This document shows, piece by piece, positions 1 to 4,926 of a DNA stretch of 5,067 nt; position 1 is the stretch's first letter, and every line of letters begins with the position of its first letter. The translations under genes were made by a program, and so were the position numbers. Source of the DNA: an uncultured Lachnospiraceae bacterium (GTDB lineage: Bacteria > Bacillota > Clostridia > Lachnospirales > Lachnospiraceae). The stretch lies in NCBI GenBank assembly GCA_910584115.1, contig CAJTYN010000137.1, positions 1 to 5,067 on the forward strand, in the 5' to 3' direction. Under the pieces are notes generated by a model, which worked only from the letters and a program-made list of their open reading frames with translations, searched no databases and had not been told where the DNA came from.

Positions 1-53
1 ACCCCTGTTACCGCCGTGAAAGGGCGGTGTCTTAACCACTTGACCATGGAGCC
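1..53 (-). tRNA. tRNA-Glu (anticodon UUC), 5' part, cut by window edge
   Basis: Read on the minus strand, the gene begins GGCTCCATGG at position 53 and runs off the left edge. The acceptor strand, D-arm (GGTCAAGTGGTTAAGACA), anticodon stem CCGCC/GGCGG with loop CTTTCAC, and the variable region leading into the T-arm are all recognisable. The anticodon is TTC, which decodes Glu. The 3' T-arm and acceptor half lie outside the window. The 5' end faces the lysozyme gene, so the two are divergently transcribed. Confidence 0.95.
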
Positions 54-74
54 ATATCCCTAACGCCGAAATTT

Positions 75-103
75 ATATTACCATACTCTATTTGATCCTG
101 CAA
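75..103 (-). promoter_or_regulatory. Candidate sigma-A promoter for tRNA-Glu
   Basis: On the minus strand there is a weak -35 TTGCAG (103-98), a 17-nt spacer, and a -10 TAATAT (80-75) preceded by TGG, an extended -10 signature. Initiation would fall near 67, about 14 nt before the mature tRNA 5' end. The -35 matches consensus poorly, so the call rests on spacing, the extended -10 and position. Confidence 0.35.
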
Positions 104-114
104 GTGTTTTTTGA

Positions 115-134
115 AAAAAATTTAATTTTTTTTG
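115..134 (+). repeat. A/T-tract element, copy 1 (upstream of lysozyme)
   Basis: AAAAAATTTAATTTTTTTTG. A near-identical copy (19 of 20 bases) lies at 1971-1990. Each copy ends exactly 60 nt before the start codon chosen for its downstream gene (TTG 195; ATG 2051). The A-run and T-run form a dyad, but with no GC stem it is a poor terminator. An UP-element or bent-DNA/regulator site is more likely. The function is inferred. Confidence 0.5.
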
Positions 135-182
135 AGTTGTGACGCCGGGCCGGGGAGAGACATAACATAGAGGTAAGAAATC

Positions 183-227
183 GAGGATCTTATATTGTTT
201 ATGAAGAGATTTAGAGAGGATCTTATA
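183..227 (+). repeat. Two direct repeats of GAGGATCTTATA
   Basis: The 12-mer GAGGATCTTATA occurs at 183-194 and again at 216-227, 33 bp apart. The first copy contains the GAGGA Shine-Dalgarno that sits 7 nt before the TTG start at 195. The second copy lies within the first codons and has no start codon at proper spacing. It may be a small duplication or a binding site. The core GATCTTA also occurs twice upstream of the gene at 2051. Confidence 0.45.
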
Positions 228-1445
228 GATAGAGTTTCTGTGTTCATGTTCTTTGTGTTTGTGTTCTTTTTGCTGTTGATGGGGCCTGCTGTGCGGGTGT
301 GGGCGCTGGATGCCGCGCCGGGCAGGCAGTATGATGGGATCGATGTGAGCCAATGGCAGGGGAACATTGATTTTGGCCAGGTGGCGGCCTCGGGGATCCG
401 GGTGGTCTACATACGTTCCAGCTTGGGCGGCGGTTTTATCGATCCGTATTTTGAACAGAATTATCAGAGGGCCAGGGCGGCGGGGCTGAAAGTGGGGTTT
501 TATCATTATGTGACGGCGCGGACGGCCTCCCAGGCCAGGTATCAGGCGCAGTTTTTTGTCCGTGTGGTCCAGGGGAAGGTGTTTGACTGCAGGCTGGCGA
601 TGGACTTTGAGGATCTGACGAACCTGTCGGCGGCGGAGGCTGATGAGATCGGGCTGGCTTTTATCCGCGAGGTGGAGAGGGTCAGCGGCAAGGGGGCGGT
701 GGTCTACAGCAACACGTATAATGCGGGGGCGATGTTCAGCGGCGCGCTGACCAGGTATCCGCTGTGGGCGGCGGAGTACGGGGTCTCACAGCCGGCGTCG
801 TCGGTCAACTGGTCGTCCTGGGCGGGGTGGCAGTATACGGACCAGGGACGGGTGCCGGGGATCTCCGGCTATGTGGACCGGGATATCTTTACCGACGCGA
901 TGTTCCTGGATGATGCCGGGCAGGTCCGTCCGCCGAAAGAGCCGCTGCCTTCTTCCGGGATCGTGGAATATCAGGTGGGGGCTGGGGATACGTTGTGGGC
1001 GATCGCGCGGCGGTATCGGACCAGTGTGGCGGCGATCGCGGCGGAGAACGGACTCGTCAACCCGGATCTGATCTACCCGGGGCAGACGCTGTGCATCAAG
1101 ATCCGCGACGACGCCCCGCAGGCAGACAGCCATACGTATTACACGGTGCGTGCCGGGGATACGCTGACGGGGATCGCCGCCCGGTTCCAGACGACGGTGG
1201 CCCGGCTGGTGTCCGTAAATGGGATCAAAAACCCGGACCTGATCTATACGGGGGAGCGTCTGCAGATCCCGACAGCCGGTGCTTCAGACGGCGCTCCGGA
1301 CGGTGCGGTCTATACGGTGCGGCCCGGGGATACTCTGTGGGAGATCGGGCAGAGGTATGGTGTCTCCGTGTCTGATCTTGCGGAGGCGAACGATATCACG
1401 GATCCGGGGCTGATCTATCCCGGAGAGGTCCTGCGGATCCCTTAA
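195..1445 (+). CDS. Secreted GH25 lysozyme (N-acetylmuramidase) with three LysM domains
   Basis: Predicted to cleave the MurNAc-GlcNAc glycosidic bond of peptidoglycan outside the cell. In the 416-aa product, residues 1-37 form a signal peptide: basic KRFR, a hydrophobic core at 16-31, and a plausible cleavage after VWA at 37. The GH25 domain spans about 46-237, starting with the family's YDGIDVSQWQG (D50). The catalytic DxE pair is in AMDFED (D137, E139) and D228 lies in the late YVDRDIF motif. Three LysM peptidoglycan-binding domains follow at about 258-302, 315-358 and 372-416, each with a GDTL near the start and an (N/D)P(D/G)LIY(P/T)G motif. The TTG at 195 is chosen because GAGGA (183-187) is 7 nt upstream. 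ATG 201 and ATG 246 are in-frame alternatives that would shorten or remove the basic leader. No holin or phage genes are visible, so this is probably a housekeeping or envelope-remodelling enzyme rather than an endolysin. It is GC-rich compared with the downstream operon. Confidence 0.93.
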   Translation: MFMKRFREDLIDRVSVFMFFVFVFFLLLMGPAVRVWALDAAPGRQYDGIDVSQWQGNIDFGQVAASGIRVVYIRSSLGGGFIDPYFEQNYQRARAAGLKVGFYHYVTARTASQARYQAQFFVRVVQGKVFDCRLAMDFEDLTNLSAAEADEIGLAFIREVERVSGKGAVVYSNTYNAGAMFSGALTRYPLWAAEYGVSQPASSVNWSSWAGWQYTDQGRVPGISGYVDRDIFTDAMFLDDAGQVRPPKEPLPSSGIVEYQVGAGDTLWAIARRYRTSVAAIAAENGLVNPDLIYPGQTLCIKIRDDAPQADSHTYYTVRAGDTLTGIAARFQTTVARLVSVNGIKNPDLIYTGERLQIPTAGASDGAPDGAVYTVRPGDTLWEIGQRYGVSVSDLAEANDITDPGLIYPGEVLRIP

Positions 1446-1460
1446 GAGGGAGGGAGTTGA

Positions 1461-1489
1461 GGCCCGGTGCTGGCGGCACCGGGTCTTTT
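1461..1489 (+). terminator. Rho-independent terminator of the lysozyme gene
   Basis: The hairpin CCCGGTGC (1463-1470) / GCACCGGG (1476-1483) has a 5-nt loop TGGCG, extended by a G-U and a G-C pair at the base. It is followed by TCTTTT and starts 15 nt after the TAA stop. The T-run is short. On the minus strand the hairpin is not followed by a T-run, so it is unlikely to serve the convergent regulator well. Confidence 0.75.
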
Positions 1490-1514
1490 GAGGGTCTATG
1501 TGTTTACGGAGTCC

Positions 1515-1862
1515 TTATCTGTGTTCCTTGAGAGTCTGTTTTACAGTCTGCAGGATCCGTAAAAGGAGTTCTTTTTCTTCAGGAGTGCATCCGGCAAACA
1601 GATCTTTCATCTCTTTGTCTAAGTGATGCTCTTTGACTGCGGGCAGACTGTCATAAAGCATTTCGTCTATGCCCACATGAAGGACTGAGGACAAACGGAG
1701 CAGCGTTTCGAGGGAGGGCGAATGCGTGCCATTTTCAAGATGACTGATAGAAGAGGTCTGAAGATCTGTTTTTTCTGCTAATTCCATCTGTGATAAGTGA
1801 TTTTTGAGCCGATATTTTTTTAGTTTTTCACCAAACCTGGTGGCATTAAATAATCTATCCAA
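1515..1862 (-). CDS. XRE-family (Cro/CI type) helix-turn-helix regulator
   Basis: A 115-aa DNA-binding protein, probably a repressor acting as a dimer. The HTH_3 fold covers about residues 9-64: FGEKLKKYRLKNHLSQMELA, then the recognition helix around TSSISHLENGTHSPS, then the typical LETLLRLSSVLHVGIDEML. The tail (about 78-115) is a charged helix (TPEEKELLLRILQTVKQTLKE) of the kind seen in many small Clostridial XRE proteins, probably for dimerisation. No ligand or peptidase domain is present. The start is TTG at 1862, supported by AGGAAGGGG (1878-1870) 7 nt upstream; the next in-frame Met is residue 26, inside the HTH. The gene is convergent with the lysozyme and divergent from the sigma operon at 2051, so the operon's control region is an obvious candidate target (inference). 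Confidence 0.9.
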   Translation of the reverse strand: MDRLFNATRFGEKLKKYRLKNHLSQMELAEKTDLQTSSISHLENGTHSPSLETLLRLSSVLHVGIDEMLYDSLPAVKEHHLDKEMKDLFAGCTPEEKELLLRILQTVKQTLKEHR

Positions 1863-1869
1863 GAATATG

Positions 1870-1878
1870 CCCCTTCCT
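1870..1878 (-). promoter_or_regulatory. Ribosome binding site that fixes the TTG start of the XRE gene
   Basis: AGGAAGGGG on the minus strand lies 7 nt before TTG 1862. It supports the non-ATG start, because no other start codon lies upstream of the HTH in this frame. Confidence 0.7.
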
Positions 1879-1912
1879 GAAACGATCTTTATGTTGCGTA
1901 TTCCATTTTACG

Positions 1913-1949
1913 GCATGATATGCTAAGATTAAAATGCAGTATCAAGCAT
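1913..1949. promoter_or_regulatory. Candidate operator: cluster of ATGC/GCAT half-sites
   Basis: Two dyads lie in the divergent region: GCAT-GAT-ATGC (1913-1923) and ATGC-N8-GCAT (1934-1949). On the minus strand they overlap a possible XRE-gene promoter, TTGATA (1945-1940) and TATCAT (1920-1915), although the 19-nt spacer is long. This suits an autoregulated XRE repressor. Short half-sites can arise by chance, so the call is tentative. Confidence 0.25.
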
Positions 1950-1970
1950 AGTGTGCTCAAAACTGAATAT

Positions 1971-1990
1971 AAAAAATTTGATTTTTTTTG
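1971..1990 (+). repeat. A/T-tract element, copy 2 (upstream of sigma operon)
   Basis: AAAAAATTTGATTTTTTTTG differs by one base from the copy at 115-134. It ends 7 nt before the -35 of the candidate ECF promoter at 1998, the position expected of an UP element (about -40 to -60 from a start near 2031). Its 3' end is 60 nt before ATG 2051, the same distance as copy 1 from TTG 195. Confidence 0.55.
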
Positions 1991-1991
1991 G

Positions 1992-2020
1992 AGATCTTAA
2001 AACCTTATCATCAGATCTTA
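1992..2020 (+). repeat. AGATCTTA direct repeats, 21 bp apart
   Basis: AGATCTTA occurs at 1992-1999 and 2013-2020, a spacing of 21 bp, or about two helical turns on the same DNA face. The first copy overlaps the candidate -35 and the second abuts the candidate -10, so a protein bound here would control the promoter. The function is inferred. Confidence 0.35.
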
Positions 2021-2024
2021 CGTC
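1998..2024 (+). promoter_or_regulatory. Candidate ECF-sigma promoter of the 2051-4926 operon
   Basis: TAAAAC (1998-2003), 17 nt, CGTC (2021-2024). ECF promoters commonly have an AAC-containing -35 (for example TGAAAC for Bacillus SigW) and a CGTA/CGTC -10 spaced 16-17 nt apart. Initiation would fall near 2031, leaving a short leader that contains the ribosome site. An A/T tract just upstream fits an UP element. Because the operon encodes an ECF-type sigma, autoactivation is the simple reading. Confidence 0.4.
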
Positions 2025-2034
2025 TAGGGGACAT

Positions 2035-2046
2035 AAAGGAGGTGAT
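2035..2046 (+). promoter_or_regulatory. Full-consensus Shine-Dalgarno for the 56-aa gene
   Basis: AAAGGAGGTGAT is complementary over 12 nt to the expected 3' end of 16S rRNA. It lies 8 nt (from AGGAGG) before ATG 2051. It decides the start against the longer in-frame reading from TTG 1988, which would place the promoter inside the gene. Confidence 0.85.
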
Positions 2047-2050
2047 AAGG

Positions 2051-2221
2051 ATGAGCGATGAAGCGATCCGGGAGTTGTTTTGTACTTTTGTGGAAGAAGG
2101 GAAACTTGATGAGGAGATAGCTGAACAGATACTGCAGAGGATCCTGGAAATATTGTTTGGCGAAAAAGCAGACAGATCCCCGTTGCGACAATTCCAGGAG
2201 AAAGAGAGAAAACACACATGA
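2051..2221 (+). CDS. Small 56-aa protein translationally coupled to the sigma fusion gene
   Basis: I do not recognise a family. The protein is short and highly charged, with no membrane segment or signal peptide. Residues about 1-37 look helical and amphipathic (DEEIAEQILQRILEILFG), and the last 16 residues are basic and polar (RQFQEKERKHT). The strong ribosome site argues that it is really translated and at a high rate. Its TGA stop overlaps the ATG of the next gene (ATGA at 2218-2221), so translation of the two is probably coupled. A role as a partner, chaperone or inhibitor of the downstream sigma module is possible, but nothing in the sequence proves it. It could also be mainly a leader that loads ribosomes onto the larger gene. 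Confidence 0.75.
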   Translation: MSDEAIRELFCTFVEEGKLDEEIAEQILQRILEILFGEKADRSPLRQFQEKERKHT

Positions 2222-4191
2222 AATGCTACAGATGCAAAAGGGAAGTTCCTGAAGATGCCAAGTTCTGTCCTAAGTGTGGCGCGCCGCAGGAGTTTACGAG
2301 AGAACTCATCGACAGGGCGATAGGGAACGACCAGGCAGCCATAACACAGCTTTACGAGATGACGAAGGATAATGTGTACTACACGATAAAGACCATGATC
2401 TCTGACGAGGACACGGCGCAGGATCTGACACAGGACACATTCCTGAAAGCCATGAAAAACTTAGGACAGCTGAATGAGCCGGCGGCATTTAGAGGGTGGA
2501 TCAAGAAGATCGCGAGGAATATGACGATCGACATCCTGCGTAAGAGAAAGGTCCTCTCATTTTCACAGATGGTGTCGGCGGATCCTGATGAAGTGATCGA
2601 GTTTGAAGATGACAGACCGGAGAATCTTCCGGAGGTGGTCATAGACAGGCAGGAGACCACGCGGCTGATCGGGGAGATCTTAAGTACATTATCGGCAGAA
2701 CAGAGAGTAGTGACGGAATTATTTTATTATGAGGGTTTTTCTGTCAGAGAGATAGCCGAGGAACTCGGCGTAAGCCAGAACACGGTAAAGAGCAGGCTCA
2801 AGTATGCAAGGGATAAGATAGAGATAGGCGTTAAGGATCTGGAAAAGAAAGGCACAAAGCTCTACGGTCTTGCACCGATCCCGTTCCTGCTGCTTCTTCT
2901 CAGGAGCCAGGACGCTCATGCGGCAGAGCTTCCAGATACAGACATGTTCTTGCGGTCCATGCAGGCTGGAGATACTCCTGCAGGCGCAGGAAACAGCTTT
3001 TCGGGGCAGTCTGCGGATATAGGCGGGAAGATCGCCGATACAGGCATAGGAGCAGTCTCTAAGAGCATAGCGGCCAAAGTCATAGCGGGTATCGTGGCCG
3101 CGGCCCTTATAGGCGGGGCGGCCGCAGGGATCAGGGCTCTGGATAGAGAGGATGAGCCGCCTGCAGCGGCAGAAAGACCAGCAGCACCAGCAGAGATGGC
3201 ACCTGTTACAGCCAGGGATTTTGAAGGGTATCATACATGCCCGGACACGAGCGTGGCTTTTACGATCACACCGCTTGACGATACGAGAGCGACGGTCGTT
3301 TTGGAAGATATCACTCCGAGTGATGCAGATCCTTTCAACAAAGAAGGGACAGCGGTCATGGATGGAGAGATGCTGATCATGGATTTGGAAACGCAAGGAG
3401 GGGATAGAGCGACATTTTCTTTATCGGGAAACAGGGTGATCGTACAGGCATCAAGGCGTTATCAGTCAGATGTAGATAGGGCTATCAGCGGTACATATGT
3501 ACTTGGCGAAAAGGAGGAGGTTGAGGAAAAAGCAGATATTAAAGATCATATAGGTACATTTATGAATGGAAATGACAGAGGAGCAGGAAAGCTTACAGTC
3601 ACGCAGATCGATCCCCGATCGGTAAATGTCCGTTTAGAAGCATTTAGGACGCTTGACGCTGGAGAGGTCTCTACCATATTTGAAGGGGTGGGCTATCCTT
3701 TTGAAGACGGGATCTATATCGATGTGGCGGGAGAAAGGGTGAGATTTATAAAAGAAACGCAGGGTTACTATACTCTGGATGTGCCAGGAGTATTGAGACA
3801 GGAGTGGGATATCATCCTTAACTACGAAAGCAGATATGTATTGCTTGAAGAGGGCCTGGAAGGCGCGGCGGAGATCGGCAGATTCACAGGTACATACACA
3901 AAAGATCTTGGAAGTTATTCTGAAGCGCTGATCTTATCGGCTGAAGAGGGCGCCTTACGATACCAGGTCGGCAACAGTTATCATGGCGGGTGGATGACCA
4001 GTCTGTGTCCAGAGTATTCGATCACTGGAAACGAATTAAGAGCTACAAAAGAGGATAGGACATATACTTTTGTATTAAATGAAGATGGTTCAATAACATT
4101 TACAGCTTCGGACATAGATTTTTATAATGGAGTCTATGAACGAAATGATGAATATGACGAAACAGAGGAATATCCGGAAGGATACCCGTAA
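2218..4191 (+). CDS. Zinc-ribbon / ECF sigma-70 / transmembrane fusion with extracytoplasmic beta repeats
   Basis: In this 657-aa protein, the N-terminal zinc ribbon uses C3, C6, C17 and C20 (CYRC...CPKC). Sigma region 2 spans about 27-112: a DEDTAQDLTQDTFLKAMKN core-binding segment, then FRGWIKKIARNMTIDILRKRK for -10 recognition. Sigma region 4 spans about 148-203, with the HTH at FSVREIAEELGVSQNTVKSR for -35 recognition. A short hydrophobic stretch (about 219-228, PIPFLLLLL) is too short to span a membrane. The main membrane segment is about 284-305 (Ala/Ile/Gly-rich), followed by a Pro/Ala linker (313-330). Residues 334-645 form three beta-rich units of about 90-100 aa, predicted to lie outside. 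Most ECF sigmas are about 160-200 aa, so two thirds of this protein is extra. It starts at the ATG overlapping the preceding stop; AGGAG at 2196-2200 is distant, consistent with coupling. No separate anti-sigma gene is visible. It probably links an envelope signal to transcription; whether the sigma part is released by proteolysis is unknown. Confidence 0.85.
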   Translation: MKCYRCKREVPEDAKFCPKCGAPQEFTRELIDRAIGNDQAAITQLYEMTKDNVYYTIKTMISDEDTAQDLTQDTFLKAMKNLGQLNEPAAFRGWIKKIARNMTIDILRKRKVLSFSQMVSADPDEVIEFEDDRPENLPEVVIDRQETTRLIGEILSTLSAEQRVVTELFYYEGFSVREIAEELGVSQNTVKSRLKYARDKIEIGVKDLEKKGTKLYGLAPIPFLLLLLRSQDAHAAELPDTDMFLRSMQAGDTPAGAGNSFSGQSADIGGKIADTGIGAVSKSIAAKVIAGIVAAALIGGAAAGIRALDREDEPPAAAERPAAPAEMAPVTARDFEGYHTCPDTSVAFTITPLDDTRATVVLEDITPSDADPFNKEGTAVMDGEMLIMDLETQGGDRATFSLSGNRVIVQASRRYQSDVDRAISGTYVLGEKEEVEEKADIKDHIGTFMNGNDRGAGKLTVTQIDPRSVNVRLEAFRTLDAGEVSTIFEGVGYPFEDGIYIDVAGERVRFIKETQGYYTLDVPGVLRQEWDIILNYESRYVLLEEGLEGAAEIGRFTGTYTKDLGSYSEALILSAEEGALRYQVGNSYHGGWMTSLCPEYSITGNELRATKEDRTYTFVLNEDGSITFTASDIDFYNGVYERNDEYDETEEYPEGYP

Positions 4192-4236
4192 ATGACCTAA
4201 AACACAAAACAGGGGCAGAAAAATAAAACGATCAGA

Positions 4237-4243
4237 AAAGGAG
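4237..4243 (+). promoter_or_regulatory. Strong Shine-Dalgarno of the 224-aa gene
   Basis: AAAGGAG lies 8 nt before ATG 4252. No terminator or clear promoter is seen in the 60-nt gap after 4191, so this gene is read as part of the same operon with its own strong ribosome site. Confidence 0.8.
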
Positions 4244-4251
4244 ATATACAT

Positions 4252-4926
4252 ATGAATAACGGATTATTACAAAAACTCATAAATGCGGACAGGATCTGCA
4301 AACAGGCAAATGTGCACTATCAGGAAGCTGTCAAGCTGGAGCAGCAGGATATGGAACAGCAGGCGAGCACAAAAAGATCGGCTAAGATAAAAGGGATCGT
4401 CGTCGGTGTCGCTGCTTGGTTTATCATCGGCTCGCTCGGCAATGTACTGATCGCTCTGGTGGCAGATATCGAGATGCTCGTCATGATGGTAAATAATATA
4501 AGCCAGCTTGGCGGACTGGCTTTAGGGATCATCCTTGGATATGGCGTATACAGGAAAACGAAAAACGACTCCAAAGCTGGATCAGCTGCAAGACAAAAGG
4601 TCATAGAAAAAGAAAAAGCTGCCGCACAGCGGATCTTTGATGACAATGTAGATGACCTTGCTTTCCTTCCTGTTGATTACTGGTATCCGCTCGCCACAGA
4701 GTACCTTGTGAAAGTAGTCAGAGCAGACAGGGCAGATACTTTAGCGGAAGCTCTGTCGATGTTTGACGAGCAGTTACACCGCTGGAAGATCGAAGAGGCA
4801 AACGCAGAGATCGTCGCACAGCAAAGGGCTCAGACAGCAAATTTAAACAGCATCAGAAAGAGCAGTAAAGTAAGCGCTATCGCTAATACGGCAAACGCTA
4901 TCGTAAATATCTCAAGCAAACTATGA
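4252..4926 (+). CDS. Uncharacterised membrane protein with two transmembrane segments and helical ends
   Basis: I do not recognise a named family for this 224-aa protein. Residues 1-45 are a charged, Gln-rich, probably coiled helix (VKLEQQDMEQQAS). Transmembrane segment 1 is about 46-72 (IKGIVVGVAAWFIIGSLG...) and segment 2 about 85-100 (LGGLALGIILGYGVY). The short hydrophobic loop between them and the basic residues after the second (RKTKN) suggest a hairpin with both ends in the cytoplasm. The C-terminal half is soluble: a Lys/Ala-rich helix (115-130), an LPVDYWYPLATEYL motif (139-152), a helix ADTLAEALSMFDEQLHRWK, and a Gln/Ala/Asn/Ser-rich tail. There is no signal peptide, zinc ribbon or enzyme motif. 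Being third in the operon, it may be a membrane partner or effector of the sigma fusion protein (inference). Confidence 0.85.
   Translation: MNNGLLQKLINADRICKQANVHYQEAVKLEQQDMEQQASTKRSAKIKGIVVGVAAWFIIGSLGNVLIALVADIEMLVMMVNNISQLGGLALGIILGYGVYRKTKNDSKAGSAARQKVIEKEKAAAQRIFDDNVDDLAFLPVDYWYPLATEYLVKVVRADRADTLAEALSMFDEQLHRWKIEEANAEIVAQQRAQTANLNSIRKSSKVSAIANTANAIVNISSKL

Noticed and set aside
114..133. A7/T8 dyad as a transcription terminator.
   Set aside because: There is no GC-containing stem, and no gene ends just upstream on the plus strand; the tRNA runs the other way. The recurrence at 1971-1990 fits a regulatory element better.
1..194. tRNA gene next to accessory-looking genes as an integration site for a mobile element.
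   Set aside because: The tRNA's 5' end, not its 3' end, faces the genes in this window. No integrase is present and no repeat of the tRNA 3' end can be seen.
1004..1420. Repeated DNA within the lysozyme 3' half as a mobile or CRISPR-like repeat.
   Set aside because: The similarity follows the three LysM protein repeats, such as the NPDLIY segment, and is explained by domain duplication.
195..1445. Lysozyme as a phage endolysin marking a prophage.
   Set aside because: It has a signal peptide and three LysM domains, and no holin, tail or packaging genes adjoin it. A tRNA and a host-type regulator flank it.
1988..2050. Longer version of the 56-aa protein starting at TTG 1988.
   Set aside because: It would place the candidate promoter and a perfect ribosome site inside the gene, and no Shine-Dalgarno precedes TTG 1988.
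2719..3396. Long minus-strand open frame (225 codons) opposite the sigma gene.
   Set aside because: The plus-strand frame has clear sigma motifs across this stretch. The antisense translation is Arg/Cys/His-rich without domain character and has no ribosome site.
4238..4254. AAGGAGATATACATATG is identical to the ribosome site and NdeI start region of phage T7 gene 10 and common expression vectors.
   Set aside because: The identity stops at these 17 bases, and the flanks on both sides are ordinary genome-like sequence in a natural operon. A strong Shine-Dalgarno plus AT-rich spacer can match by chance. No promoter, operator or tag sequence of a vector is present.
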